IMG/VR virus record: IMGVR_UViG_3300025133_000040
Coordinates: 47,832-111,831 of that record
Length of the DNA: 64,000 nucleotides
DNA from: a virus
Direction: 5' to 3' (one strand)
Shown here: positions 24,075 through 32,307 of the stretch, piece by piece
Numbering within the stretch: position 1 is the stretch's first letter
Layout: each line of letters begins with the position of its first letter
Position numbers and translations under genes: made by a program
The notes under the pieces: generated by a model
Databases searched by the model: none
What the model was told of the DNA's origin: nothing
The model's input: only the letters and a program-made list of their open reading frames with translations

Positions 24075-25181
24075 TTAGTTTTCCTTATCAGCCTGGGGCT
24101 TTACCATCTTCCAAATGGCCTCGGAGTAATCCTTGCCATCAATTATCATAAACACTAGGTTGCGGTACTTATAGTTGGTCATTCGCTGAGCAATAGCCTT
24201 GCGATTACCCTTATGCTTGGTCACCTCTAAGTACTTCGCCTTGGCCTCGGCCTCGATAGTGTCGTACTCAGCCTGGAAACCATTAGCCATGTCCATAACA
24301 TAAGTATAGAACTCGTCCGGTACTTTGTCAAGCCACTTATTTAAATCTTGGTTGTGCCGAAGCTGTTCCCACACTCTCTTAGGGGTTACGCCCGTCATAA
24401 TCTTGTGCAGCCTACAGTACTCGTCGAACTTAAACTTCATGCGGAAGTTCTTGAGCGTTGGGTAAACCAGGACGTAGCCCTCTTCGTTTTCAGGCTGGTC
24501 CAGAGTCTCCAACTGAGACAAGTAGTTCGCACCTTCTAAGGGCTCGATGGAATTCCAACCAGCCTTCTTAGCCTTCTCGAATAAGTCCCAGCGGTCCTGA
24601 CCGTCCCAGTTTTCAGTGACAGCAAGTAGCCGTAGCTCCTCAGTGTCGCCGTAGTCTAGAACGATGCGGTTCTCTGGGTAGATAATTTCTACCAGATATG
24701 TACATTCGGTGTCACAACCTTCAAGAATCTCGTCGTAGTCACGTAGCATCTCACGACCCTTGTACGCCTGTGGAGACGCAAAGGAACCACGAGTAGCAAT
24801 GTCCCACCGACCCTGCATTGGGCTGAAGAAGACCACGCCTAAGGAACCATCCATCTTTGGGTAAGCCTTGAAGGGCTCAGCATGGATGCGACCTAGGAAT
24901 TCCTGGTACTTCATACCGTACAGGTGCTTGGTCCGGTTACGGATAACTGGAATCTCACCCACGTTGAAGAACTTGGTGAACGGTCGAGCAACAATGTTGT
25001 TGCGGTGGTCTAAGACCAAACCACGACACATCATGGTAGCTTCGTCCCACTTGGCTTCAATCTGAGTGTTCGTTGTGTAGTTATAGATAAAGAGCGTGTC
25101 TTTTGGGTGTTCACGTACGGATACGTAGCCCTGCGATACACGCTCCTGAATCTTTTCTAGTAAGTTGTTTTCAAGTCTCAT
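24075..25181 (-). CDS. T4 Rnl1-like RNA ligase
   Basis: About 368 residues. Motif I YPKMDGSLGVVFF with the AMP-linked Lys; upstream CRGLVLDHRNNIVARPFTKF is characteristic of Rnl1; EGYVLV (motif IV) and NFRMKFKFDEY (motif V). T4 Rnl1 mends tRNA cut in the anticodon loop. ATG 25181 has AGGA 7 bases upstream. Next to the kinase, as in a repair pair. Confidence 0.88.
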   Translation of the reverse strand: MRLENNLLEKIQERVSQGYVSVREHPKDTLFIYNYTTNTQIEAKWDEATMMCRGLVLDHRNNIVARPFTKFFNVGEIPVIRNRTKHLYGMKYQEFLGRIHAEPFKAYPKMDGSLGVVFFSPMQGRWDIATRGSFASPQAYKGREMLRDYDEILEGCDTECTYLVEIIYPENRIVLDYGDTEELRLLAVTENWDGQDRWDLFEKAKKAGWNSIEPLEGANYLSQLETLDQPENEEGYVLVYPTLKNFRMKFKFDEYCRLHKIMTGVTPKRVWEQLRHNQDLNKWLDKVPDEFYTYVMDMANGFQAEYDTIEAEAKAKYLEVTKHKGNRKAIAQRMTNYKYRNLVFMIIDGKDYSEAIWKMVKPQADKEN

Positions 25182-25191
25182 AACTTCATCC

Positions 25192-25554
25192 TTATAACCA
25201 GGGCTTCTCACCCATCTTTACCCGAACATCATTACCTATCTTGCGAGAGTATTCAATCATCTGTTTGGTTCCACGGCTTTTACCGTCCCAAAACGCAACA
25301 GTAGCATCGGCATAGTCTGCCATCTCAATGTTGCGTAGTATTCCAGCCTTCTTTCCTAGGCCATCCCAGTCTGCGGGACATCTCTTGACCGCAATCCCTC
25401 TTTCGTTGGCCCACTTCTCCCCTAGTGTATCTGCCCCTCTAGCACAACCGCAAACTACTTCTGTAACATTGCCGTTTGTGTTGAGGTAATCCATACAACT
25501 AGAAAGATAATCATAGTCTTTAAAATCTCTGGAACCTACTATTGCCACTCGCAT
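25192..25554 (-). CDS. SLOG-superfamily protein, YspA/DUF2493-like
   Basis: 120 residues. MRVAIVGSRDFKDY, CGCARGADTLGEKWA and SRGTKQMI mark the cpYpsA-related SLOG fold, proposed to bind or process NAD/ADP-ribose-like nucleotides. The pairing with a macro-domain gene next door supports an ADP-ribose link. Exact activity unknown. Confidence 0.8.
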   Translation of the reverse strand: MRVAIVGSRDFKDYDYLSSCMDYLNTNGNVTEVVCGCARGADTLGEKWANERGIAVKRCPADWDGLGKKAGILRNIEMADYADATVAFWDGKSRGTKQMIEYSRKIGNDVRVKMGEKPWL

Positions 25555-25567
25555 AAATGTCCCGCCC

Positions 25568-26155
25568 TTAAAATTGAATCCTGTTCATCTTGTTCTGTTC
25601 TACGTGTGCATCATACAGCGTGTTGTAGTTAAACACCCTGCCAACGTCGTCGTACGCTTGTCTCATTTGATTGGCGCATTTTCTCGGCGTCATCCTGCCA
25701 GTAGCAGTACATAGCCCTGGACATAGGATGCTTTGAATTTCGTTGAAATCCTCGTCAAAACTTAGAGCAGCACGAAATGCTAGGTAGGCATTGATTGTAT
25801 TACTAACATCCTCTGGGACTCTCATAGTTGGAGCACAGATAAGATGAGGTAATGCACAGCCAAGCGTTGGAACAATCATAGCTTCGCCCACTAGAAGCTC
25901 TCCGTTGACAAGAGACCTTAACTCATGTTGTAGTCTAACCTGTAGGTCCGTACCAAAGTAGTTGGTGTACACTTGGTCGATGCCACCGTCCATAAACCCG
26001 AAGGAATTAGCTGGGCTAATCACAGCGTCGGCATCCATGTGTTCGCCTGGGGCAAAAATCTTACCGTGGCTAATGTGTACGTTGTCACAACCTTTGAACG
26101 CTCTCGTCCACTCAGCTACTAGGCTGAGGTTTAAGTCTCTAAGATAAATTTCCAT
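25568..26155 (-). CDS. Macro-domain protein
   Basis: 195 residues. ADAVISPANSFGFMDGGID is the ADP-ribose-binding loop; a second Gly-rich phosphate loop is in CPGLCTATGRM. Macro domains bind or hydrolyse ADP-ribose derivatives, including ADP-ribose 1''-phosphate from tRNA-splicing-type repair. One base overlaps the ATP-grasp gene. Confidence 0.82.
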   Translation of the reverse strand: MEIYLRDLNLSLVAEWTRAFKGCDNVHISHGKIFAPGEHMDADAVISPANSFGFMDGGIDQVYTNYFGTDLQVRLQHELRSLVNGELLVGEAMIVPTLGCALPHLICAPTMRVPEDVSNTINAYLAFRAALSFDEDFNEIQSILCPGLCTATGRMTPRKCANQMRQAYDDVGRVFNYNTLYDAHVEQNKMNRIQF

Positions 26156-27087
26156 TAGTATGATTTGTCCTCTCGGTATCTGTCACTCGAAATTTTAGCA
26201 GTACCATTGTCTTGATACTCTTCCCACTCATCCACCGCTGCGCGAGACACATGCTCAACGATAGCGTCGTTGTTACACATGTACATGCCAGCGCAGGAGA
26301 AGGAGCCAATCTCCAAGACCTTTGTCCTACCGGACTTGGTCCTACAAACATCTAAACTCCACACTCTGTCGGGTGAGTAGTCTAAGCTATCAACCACCCC
26401 TTGAGCGTACTTCCAGGTCTCAGCCTCCTCGCCAAGCTCTGTTCTTGTTGGCCTGTACTTAGACCCAGCGATAACTTTGTCGCCCACCACCACGAACCTG
26501 TATTCTGCCACAACATTTACCGGATAGGTAATGATGCACAACTCGTTATCAGGAACGTCATAGAAACCCAGCGTTTCTAGGTCTCTCTCAAAGTGTTCCT
26601 TCTGTACAGCCTGACCAGTGAAAATCTTATTGCCTGCATCGGGCCTGATGAACACGGTATTAGACTGGCCGAATGTTTTAAAAATGAATTCCTTCTGACG
26701 TAGTAGGTCTCCGTAAGGGAGAATCATATACTCGTCGCCATTAAGTAGTTCGCTCTTGAACTTAGGGTAGTAGTTGACACACCTGAACGCATCCCAGTTA
26801 CAATACACACCAGGAATCCACTTGGCTTCCTTGCGAATCATATCACAGAACTGAATCGACCCACGAATAACTACGCAGTCATCGTCGTCGAAGAAGTCCA
26901 GGTAGTTCTTCTTCATGTTTCTAAACTCGTTGGAGGGGAAGGACGCATACAGAAGACCCTCTTTGAGCTTCTGTTCCTCCTCCTCGTCGAGTGACTTGTA
27001 TATTATATCATACTTCGCCAAGGACGCAAGTAGTTCTGTCTCATTTTCTTCAAATACTAGGCTTTCAATCAACCACTTAGCTTTCAT
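26155..27087 (-). CDS. ATP-grasp protein (DUF4343-like)
   Basis: 310 residues. FIRPDAGNKIFTGQAV and YRFVVVGDKVIAGSKYRP are ATP-grasp elements, and VLEIGSFSCAGMY gives metal ligands near the end. ATP-grasp enzymes join a carboxylate to an amine or thiol. Substrate unknown. Sits between the 2H phosphoesterase and macro genes. Confidence 0.75.
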   Translation of the reverse strand: MKAKWLIESLVFEENETELLASLAKYDIIYKSLDEEEEQKLKEGLLYASFPSNEFRNMKKNYLDFFDDDDCVVIRGSIQFCDMIRKEAKWIPGVYCNWDAFRCVNYYPKFKSELLNGDEYMILPYGDLLRQKEFIFKTFGQSNTVFIRPDAGNKIFTGQAVQKEHFERDLETLGFYDVPDNELCIITYPVNVVAEYRFVVVGDKVIAGSKYRPTRTELGEEAETWKYAQGVVDSLDYSPDRVWSLDVCRTKSGRTKVLEIGSFSCAGMYMCNNDAIVEHVSRAAVDEWEEYQDNGTAKISSDRYREDKSY

Positions 27088-27091
27088 CGCG

Positions 27092-27469
27092 TCAGTCCTT
27101 CAAAATTAAATGTCCGAATGTTAAATGAAACGGGAACTTAAGTTCCGACCTGAGCCCTAACTCAGCCCTTATGTCTGAAAGGGTGGGGCAGAACACAGGA
27201 AGCCAAAACATCCCGTCTCGATTCTGTGGGCTACCGTACTCAAACTCTACTGTGTCTCCCTCGTACTTCCCCCAGTGCTGGGGGTACACAGGGCTTTCGT
27301 AAGTCCCCGCCACCAATGTAATGTGCGGCTCTCGCTTGCCAGGGTTTAGTCTGCGCGTCTTGTTCTTTGCCAGCCAATATAGGTGACGATAGTACTTGAG
27401 GATGCTCGGGTCAACCAGGACCAGTGCCCAGGAACGTCCATACGTGATGGTTCCAGTTGTCTTATACAT
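27092..27469 (-). CDS. 2H phosphoesterase-like protein
   Basis: About 125 residues. Two H-x-T motifs, HITLVAG and HLTFGHL, define the 2H family, which opens 2',3'-cyclic phosphates or 2'-5' links. ATG 27469 has GGA 7 bases upstream. It could prepare cyclic-phosphate tRNA ends, process ADP-ribose 1'',2''-cyclic phosphate, or degrade immune cyclic nucleotides. Confidence 0.78.
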   Translation of the reverse strand: MYKTTGTITYGRSWALVLVDPSILKYYRHLYWLAKNKTRRLNPGKREPHITLVAGTYESPVYPQHWGKYEGDTVEFEYGSPQNRDGMFWLPVFCPTLSDIRAELGLRSELKFPFHLTFGHLILKD

Positions 27470-27473
27470 GTTT

Positions 27474-27731
27474 CTATCCAGAGCATGGTAGTATCTCAAA
27501 GCCCTCTAGTTTAATTTCTCCAGTGGTTTTTACGCGACCACCGTCACAAAAATTGCCTAGCTTATGCCTCGTCATACACTCTTCAAAAGCGGCTCTCACA
27601 CCATTTAGAACCTCCTCGTCTCTTTCTGTTTCCCCATAACAAAATTGCATAACACTATGGATGGCCTGTACCTCGTTATAGTCTAACCCAAACTCAAATT
27701 CGTCTGGAATCTCTGCGTAGTGTCTAGCCAT
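27474..27731 (-). CDS. Hypothetical protein
   Basis: 85 residues, acidic, helical (YNEVQAIHSVMQFCYGE). One base overlaps the gene before it. Not recognised. Confidence 0.6.
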   Translation of the reverse strand: MARHYAEIPDEFEFGLDYNEVQAIHSVMQFCYGETERDEEVLNGVRAAFEECMTRHKLGNFCDGGRVKTTGEIKLEGFEILPCSG

Positions 27732-27952
27732 TATGCTTCTTTCACCCCACCTATATGCTCAGGAAACTTCCAAACGTCCATTGCCCAGTCAGTATCGGCA
27801 TACATATGCCCATAATCAAGCCCTGCGTAATCACATATGACCTTGACTGCGTCGATAGCACCCAGGTTGTCGCCCTCAGCAACCAGCTTGTTGCAAATGT
27901 AGACGCCAACCCTAGGGCCGTGCTCTTGTTCTACTATAGTAATGTCACTCAT
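27731..27952 (-). CDS. Hypothetical protein
   Basis: 73 residues with a small alpha/beta pattern (VGVYICNKLVAEGDNLGAID). Start overlaps the membrane-protein gene. Not recognised. Confidence 0.6.
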   Translation of the reverse strand: MSDITIVEQEHGPRVGVYICNKLVAEGDNLGAIDAVKVICDYAGLDYGHMYADTDWAMDVWKFPEHIGGVKEA

Positions 27953-28106
27953 TAGCCATTTTTCCTATATAATATCCCTGCAAGGAGTTGCAAAGTGCCA
28001 CTAAAGAGCAGGCAACACCCGCCCCTGGCATGTCCTCTACAACAATCAGCCCGTACGAAATCATAAAACAATTTAATAGTATCATAAGATATGATGCCGC
28101 AACCAT
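27945..28106 (-). CDS. Small two-helix membrane protein
   Basis: 53 residues starting MVAASYLMILLNCFMISYGL, with a second hydrophobic stretch GVACSLVALC. The ATG overlaps the upstream stop (TAATG) and GGAGG lies 10 bases before. Holin-like size, but no lysis genes are near. Confidence 0.6.
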   Translation of the reverse strand: MVAASYLMILLNCFMISYGLIVVEDMPGAGVACSLVALCNSLQGYYIGKMANE

Positions 28107-28465
28107 TAGCAGAGTACCTCCATCTCAATATCATTATTATGGTAGTAGGTAATCTCCCACTCAGTCCTAAGCAGGCGGTCGTCGAGCAGTTCAACGCCCC
28201 TTAGTTGAGCGTCGTTAGAGTCTAACAACTCACAGAATTTAGTTACTTCTGACTGCCGACCGACCTTAAACCTGCGTACAGAATGACCCGTAGGCTTCTT
28301 ATCCACAGGACAAATCTCATACAGACTAATGGAAAATTCCTTACCGTTTATAGGGTGAATCACCACGGCATCCCTAACCGCCTCAAACCGCACGAACTCA
28401 TATACGGTGTCATACCTGTCTACAACAAGGTCTCCCGCTACTAAATCACCAATGAATTTAACCAT
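28106..28465 (-). CDS. Hypothetical beta-rich protein
   Basis: 119 residues. IGDLVAGDLVVDRYDTVYEF suggests an SH3-like or KOW-like start. Overlaps the Toprim gene by 25 bp. Function unknown. Confidence 0.6.
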   Translation of the reverse strand: MVKFIGDLVAGDLVVDRYDTVYEFVRFEAVRDAVVIHPINGKEFSISLYEICPVDKKPTGHSVRRFKVGRQSEVTKFCELLDSNDAQLRGVELLDDRLLRTEWEITYYHNNDIEMEVLC

Positions 28466-28968
28466 TCATTTGCCTCTTCCTGTGGAACCGCGTTCATGTC
28501 CTCGGCAGGAGGGGTAACGAACCTCCCTAGCCGCCCTAACTTCTTGCCTGCCCCATTCTCGTCAACGTCTCCGACAACGACGATAGGGCGACCTCTTGTG
28601 ATTAGCTTCCAGTAACCTAGGAACGCCTTACCAGGGGTAGAAGTCAGTGCAGCCACGCAAGAGTAGCCCGCATTGATAACCCTGATAGCGTCCCAGACTC
28701 CCTCAACAACGAACAGAGTCTCGGTCTCATAGAAATGTTCAAGCCCCCACAGCATACAGTAGGACTTGTTAGCCTTGTTGATGTAACGACCGCCAATCTC
28801 GTTGCTTCGCAGCTTAGGAGCGGCCCAGTTGTATCGGGAGTATCCTAGGAGTTTGCCGTTTCCCAAGGTTCAGAGAGGAAACCTTACGATTTCCTCCTTC
28901 CAGTCCACCCAGCAGCGGATTCTGTCTGTCAGTCCTCGCTCTGTTAGATGGTCTTTGAAGTTATTCAT
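28441..28968 (-). CDS. Toprim primase-like protein with in-frame TGA
   Basis: ATG 28968 opens a 32-codon frame ending ...KEEIVRFPL, TGA (28872-28870). The same frame continues: LGNGKLLGYSRYNW, then Toprim motifs LFVVEGVWDAIRV (Glu) and PIVVVGDVDENGAGKK (DxD). The text on both sides of the TGA reads as one primase-type protein of 175 codons. Possible explanations: readthrough, a recent nonsense mutation, or re-initiation at TTG 28866. TGA is a normal stop elsewhere here. The ATG sits at the expected +1 of its promoter. Without zinc finger or polymerase domain it may not prime by itself. Confidence 0.7.
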
Positions 28969-28974
28969 ACCTAT

Positions 28975-29002
28975 AGTATACACTAAAGCGTGGTGGAGTC
29001 AA
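28975..29002 (-). promoter_or_regulatory. Sigma70-type promoter
   Basis: TTGACT (29002-28997), 16-bp spacer, TATACT (28980-28975), then ATAGGT and ATG. Leaderless arrangement. Confidence 0.85.
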
Positions 29003-29012
29003 GCGAATCCAT

Positions 29013-29037
29013 AAAAAAAGCCCAGGAAAACCTGGGC
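29013..29037 (-). terminator. Intrinsic terminator
   Basis: GCCCAGG, TTTT loop, CCTGGGC, seven T. Lies directly before the promoter at 28975. Confidence 0.88.
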
Positions 29038-29064
29038 CTCTCCACTTTATTTGCAGTTAAGTGT

Positions 29065-29373
29065 TTAATCGAAATCAGCATCGGGGTTTATTTTAAATCT
29101 AAGGATGCTTGCGTTACACCTGTCGTTATCGTAGACAACACCGATTGCTCCCCAGTTCGACTCGTCTATCCCGCATAGCCCGTTCAGTATCCCCACCAAA
29201 CCAACAGCATCGCCCCCGTTTTTATCCATAACTTGACAGGTGGGGTGGTTGCTGAGTGCTTTAGTGCAAGGGATTCTAATGTCCACAAGGGAGCCTATAG
29301 CCCTTCTGTCTGCACGTACAAGGCTATTGAGATAGTCAACCATCCTCATCGCTAGTTCTTTGTCGAGAGACAT
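29065..29373 (-). CDS. Hypothetical protein
   Basis: About 102 residues. Start ATG 29373 has AGGA 7 bases upstream. Contains LAMRMVDYLNSLVRADRRAI and IGVVYDNDRCNASIL. Last gene before the terminator. Not recognised. Confidence 0.6.
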   Translation of the reverse strand: MSLDKELAMRMVDYLNSLVRADRRAIGSLVDIRIPCTKALSNHPTCQVMDKNGGDAVGLVGILNGLCGIDESNWGAIGVVYDNDRCNASILRFKINPDADFD

Positions 29374-29383
29374 TGGTTCTTCC

Positions 29384-29629
29384 TTATGCGTCGTCGGAAA
29401 TATCAATCACAATCTTAAGAGGTAGCTCGTCAACTTGACCAAGTAAGAAACCACGAATAGTAGCATCGTCCTTGTCTGCTCTTACAAGCTTGACACTCAT
29501 GCCGTCTTGAAGGTCGAGGATAAAGTCTTTGATTAGCCCCTTGACTTCGTCAATTCCTTCATCGGCCTTAGACATTGTGCCGTGAGCGTGCTGCTCTAGT
29601 CCGTCTAATCTTCTACGTAATCTTCCCAT
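29384..29629 (-). CDS. Hypothetical protein
   Basis: 81 residues: a charged N-terminal helix, then a small beta unit (MSVKLVRADKDDATIRGFLL). Overlaps the glycosyltransferase start by 25 bp. Not recognised. Confidence 0.6.
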   Translation of the reverse strand: MGRLRRRLDGLEQHAHGTMSKADEGIDEVKGLIKDFILDLQDGMSVKLVRADKDDATIRGFLLGQVDELPLKIVIDISDDA

Positions 29630-30279
29630 GTCGTTTCCTTTTGGTTAGCGTCTGAAGACAAGCCTGCGATACGTTCCTCGTAAGGCATGTGACTCCAATG
29701 ATGTATAAAACCCTTCTCGTTCCTGTGTTTCTTATGGACGTTCCACTTGCTGTCCAACCACCCTACTAAATCTGTGTACTTGTTTTTCTCTAGAAGATTA
29801 TAAGGTGAATGAATTTGGTATCCAATCAGCCTAAGGAAGGATGACTGCTCCCACATGGAACCGTATATATATGTGGTCCATATCTTATCTAGCAACTCTA
29901 AGGTTGCGGCTGTGTTTTTAACTACGAGCACACCAGTATTTGGACACGCTTCGTCGCTTTCTAGTAGCTGATTCACCATGTTAATGGGTTTGCCTGTGAC
30001 TTCAGACGCTATATCTTTTGATAGATTAACTATCACGGCGTCACAGTCCAGCCAAAAAACAGTGTCGAACCCTTCTAGTATCGCTTCTTTTATTAGTGGG
30101 ATTTTTGACCAAGCAGGCTTCCTCCCCTTACTACGACCAGAGAAAGACCCGCCCCTAACGGAGCGGAAGTCGTAGCTATGTCTAAGTGCGTATGTTCGAG
30201 CGACTGGCTCTGTTATGTCTAGAAAACTTAAGTGTTGCTCTCCAGACGCACCCATTAGTAGTAGCTTTTTATCATTCAT
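29605..30279 (-). CDS. GT34/GMA12-like glycosyltransferase
   Basis: 224 residues. KPAWSKIPLIKEAILEGFD, VFWLDCDAVIVN with a DxD metal site, CPNTGVLVVKN, and a late HHWSH. This is the layout of alpha-galactosyl/xylosyltransferases of the GMA12 type. Follows tRNA-Ser(GCU). Confidence 0.75.
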   Translation of the reverse strand: MNDKKLLLMGASGEQHLSFLDITEPVARTYALRHSYDFRSVRGGSFSGRSKGRKPAWSKIPLIKEAILEGFDTVFWLDCDAVIVNLSKDIASEVTGKPINMVNQLLESDEACPNTGVLVVKNTAATLELLDKIWTTYIYGSMWEQSSFLRLIGYQIHSPYNLLEKNKYTDLVGWLDSKWNVHKKHRNEKGFIHHWSHMPYEERIAGLSSDANQKETTWEDYVED

Positions 30280-30292
30280 AAGCAGTTGGGAA

Positions 30293-30371
30293 GGGAATTG
30301 AACCCTCAGGACGCTAACGCGCCCAACAGATTAGCAATCTGCCGCACCTCACCAATGTGTGCCGCCCAACT
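30293..30371 (-). tRNA. tRNA-Ser(GCU)
   Basis: Acceptor AGTTGGG/CCCAACT, D arm GCAC/GTGC, anticodon loop TTGCTAA in GCAGA/TCTGT, long variable arm, discriminator G. An isolated tRNA gene between two protein genes. Confidence 0.9.
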
Positions 30372-30477
30372 AAAAATCAACGGTGGTTAACCCGTCTAGG
30401 CCCTCTTCGGGTCGGCCATATGAACCTTTGTATACATCACAGCGTTCCACTTGTGAGAGGTTAGTAGTGTTATCGCA
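30372..30477 (-). other. Short non-coding stretch with a hairpin at the stop codon
   Basis: 106 bases between the nucleotidyltransferase stop and tRNA-Ser. GTAGTG-CGATAA-CACTAC begins at the stop itself. No gene seen. Possibly a processing signal. Confidence 0.35.
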
Positions 30478-31161
30478 CTACTTTTCGAGGGTAGGCTTAA
30501 GCCTAAGCCCCAGGTCGTTCAAGTCAAACAAAACTTGGTCAAGACCAAACTCACTTAGTAAGCCCAGGGTCTTGTAGGTGTTACACATGAAAGCCTTAAG
30601 CAACTCCTCTCGGACTCGCTCAACAGATACTTCCGCAACCTTGGGAGCAAGAGCATAGATAGCCCCATAAACACCGTAAGAAAAATCCATGTCCTTGGTA
30701 ACTGCGAAGCGAATGGCTCGCAGGATACGCAAGTAGTCTTCTTCAAACCGTTCCCTAGGGGTGCCAACACACCGGATGATGCCAGCCTTAAGGTCAGACT
30801 GACCGCCGTGCGGGTCGATGTAACGACCGCTCTCATCCTTAGCGATTGCGTTCATGGTAAAGTCACGACGCGCGAGGTCGTCCTCTAGGGTGCCCATCTC
30901 GACACTCTCTGGGCGACGACCATCGTAGTAGTCCCCGTCCTTACGAGAACACACGAAGTCACAAGCACCCATACCAGGAACCTTGGCTCGGATGGTAAGG
31001 TACTCTTCCTTCTCAAGGAAAATCTCACCGCCTCGCCGCTCAATCTCAGCCTTCATAGCTGCGTAGGAAGGACCGACTACGGTGTAGTCAATGTCCTTGG
31101 ATTTCAGCCCAAGGATTTCGTCCCGTACGTAACCGCCGACTTTGTAGAATTCGATGCTCAT
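30478..31161 (-). CDS. CCA-adding-type tRNA nucleotidyltransferase (short form)
   Basis: 227 residues. Head motifs GGYVRDEILGLKSKDIDYTV (metal DxD), RRDFTMNAIAKD, DPHGGQSDL and the neck motif EEDYLRILRAIRFAV place it in the class II tRNA nucleotidyltransferase/poly(A) polymerase family. Most tRNAs here lack an encoded CCA, so it could finish them. It lacks the usual C-terminal body and tail of about 150 residues, so specificity is uncertain. Confidence 0.85.
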   Translation of the reverse strand: MSIEFYKVGGYVRDEILGLKSKDIDYTVVGPSYAAMKAEIERRGGEIFLEKEEYLTIRAKVPGMGACDFVCSRKDGDYYDGRRPESVEMGTLEDDLARRDFTMNAIAKDESGRYIDPHGGQSDLKAGIIRCVGTPRERFEEDYLRILRAIRFAVTKDMDFSYGVYGAIYALAPKVAEVSVERVREELLKAFMCNTYKTLGLLSEFGLDQVLFDLNDLGLRLKPTLEK

Positions 31162-31313
31162 TGTATTACTTCCTCAATCAACCTTAGTCGTTGTCCTGAG
31201 AGGTCTTCAACCCCTATTAAATCTTGCAACTCTAAATCAAAAAGCTCTGGATGTTCTTGAGGGTCAAAGGTAATACTTAGCAGTCTACCATCTTTGTCCC
31301 TTACAATGTCCAT
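31158..31313 (-). CDS. Hypothetical small protein
   Basis: 51 residues starting MDIVRDKDGRLLSITFDPQE. Overlaps the nucleotidyltransferase start by 4 bp. Not recognised. Confidence 0.6.
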   Translation of the reverse strand: MDIVRDKDGRLLSITFDPQEHPELFDLELQDLIGVEDLSGQRLRLIEEVIQ

Positions 31314-31314
31314 G

Positions 31315-31461
31315 CTACCACCATAGTAAGTATGAAATGACCCACTCCGCACCCCAGAAGCCTAGGCCAGCGGCCCAGCCAAGTAAATGAAAGAGACCAA
31401 ACGCCTCCACCGTATGTCGTAAAGGGCCTTTTTTCTTCTCAGGTTCTTTCCACTTTGCCAT
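31315..31461 (-). CDS. Small membrane protein
   Basis: 48 residues starting MAKWKEPEKKKGPLRHTVEA, then one or two hydrophobic segments (LLGWAAGLGFWGAEWVISYL). Coupled to both neighbours. Unknown. Confidence 0.6.
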   Translation of the reverse strand: MAKWKEPEKKKGPLRHTVEAFGLFHLLGWAAGLGFWGAEWVISYLLWW

Positions 31462-31615
31462 CTGCCTCGTCCTCACAATGTTCACATGGTTCTATCCAAC
31501 TATCGTCGCAGGAAGCGTGAGGAACACCCTCTCTACACCAGCCACAAACAACCACCTCTTTTGTGTCCCAGCAAAATGGACACTCGTCTCGTCCTTTTAT
31601 TTTTAATCCAATCAT
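31439..31615 (-). CDS. Small double zinc-knuckle protein, leaderless
   Basis: 58 residues. CPFCW, CGWC and CEHC give at least two zinc sites. The ATG lies at the expected +1 of the promoter at 31622-31649 (TATACT-GTAGGT-ATG). Unknown function. Confidence 0.68.
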   Translation of the reverse strand: MIGLKIKGRDECPFCWDTKEVVVCGWCREGVPHASCDDSWIEPCEHCEDEADGKVERT

Positions 31616-31621
31616 ACCTAC

Positions 31622-31649
31622 AGTATACAGTGGATTCTGTTAGAGTCAA
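31622..31649 (-). promoter_or_regulatory. Sigma70-type promoter
   Basis: TTGACT (31649-31644), 16-bp spacer, TATACT (31627-31622). Its -35 TTGA supplies the TGA stop of the upstream gene. Confidence 0.85.
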
Positions 31650-32248
31650 CCCCTGTACCAAAAATATCTTCGGCACTTAGCCTTGGACATGATTATGTCC
31701 GCTCCAATGTCCTTCTCGTGCCACCAAGTGAACGTGTAAGACACGGTCTCGGTCCTTGTCGCTGTCCTGTACTCACTAGAAGGAACACTCTTCCATCTGG
31801 AAACCCATCGCTCTAGGTCTACCCTGACTTGCGCTTTCTTCTTTTCGTCCCACACCATGACGTGATATGGCTGTGCATACTCATAGAGAACCCTCTTGCA
31901 CACCTCGTAGGTATACTCATAGGACTCCCTGTGGTCGTCTAGACGGAAAGGAATGTCGTGTTCGTAGCAGTAGTCATATAGCTGCCACATTTTTTCTTGA
32001 TTATCTAGGTCAAAGTCGAGGCTGTGTTTATTGACACGACCATCGTCTCTGTATTGTTTCTTTCGCTTACGCTTCCACTTCCAACTCTTTTGTGGTGTGG
32101 AAGCTGGAATGTCATCGTAAGTGTGGGGAAGCTGACTCCTGTGTCGCTTGCCTCTGACGTATCGCTTGTACTCAACGTCGCTGTTTGCCTTGCGCTCTGA
32201 CGTAGTCTTCGGCCTACGGTAGCCACCACCATGACGGTGTCGTCTCAT
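31646..32248 (-). CDS. Very basic hypothetical protein
   Basis: 200 residues, dense in Arg, Lys, Tyr and Trp (WKWKRKRKKQYRDD), then KMWQLYDYCYEHDIPFRLDD. The basic character suggests nucleic-acid binding. Stop codon is the TGA within the promoter -35. Confidence 0.6.
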   Translation of the reverse strand: MRRHRHGGGYRRPKTTSERKANSDVEYKRYVRGKRHRSQLPHTYDDIPASTPQKSWKWKRKRKKQYRDDGRVNKHSLDFDLDNQEKMWQLYDYCYEHDIPFRLDDHRESYEYTYEVCKRVLYEYAQPYHVMVWDEKKKAQVRVDLERWVSRWKSVPSSEYRTATRTETVSYTFTWWHEKDIGADIIMSKAKCRRYFWYRG

Positions 32249-32307
32249 AACGGACTCCTTGATTAAAGATTAATAGTGTTACCTAAAAATCATCGGAAGC
32301 CCCTTTG

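Noticed and set aside
28441-28968. Genome-wide recoding of TGA as Trp
   Set aside because: Several genes with normal ends use TGA as stop (for example 27092, 44677, 45156), and the Trp tRNA has the ordinary CCA anticodon.
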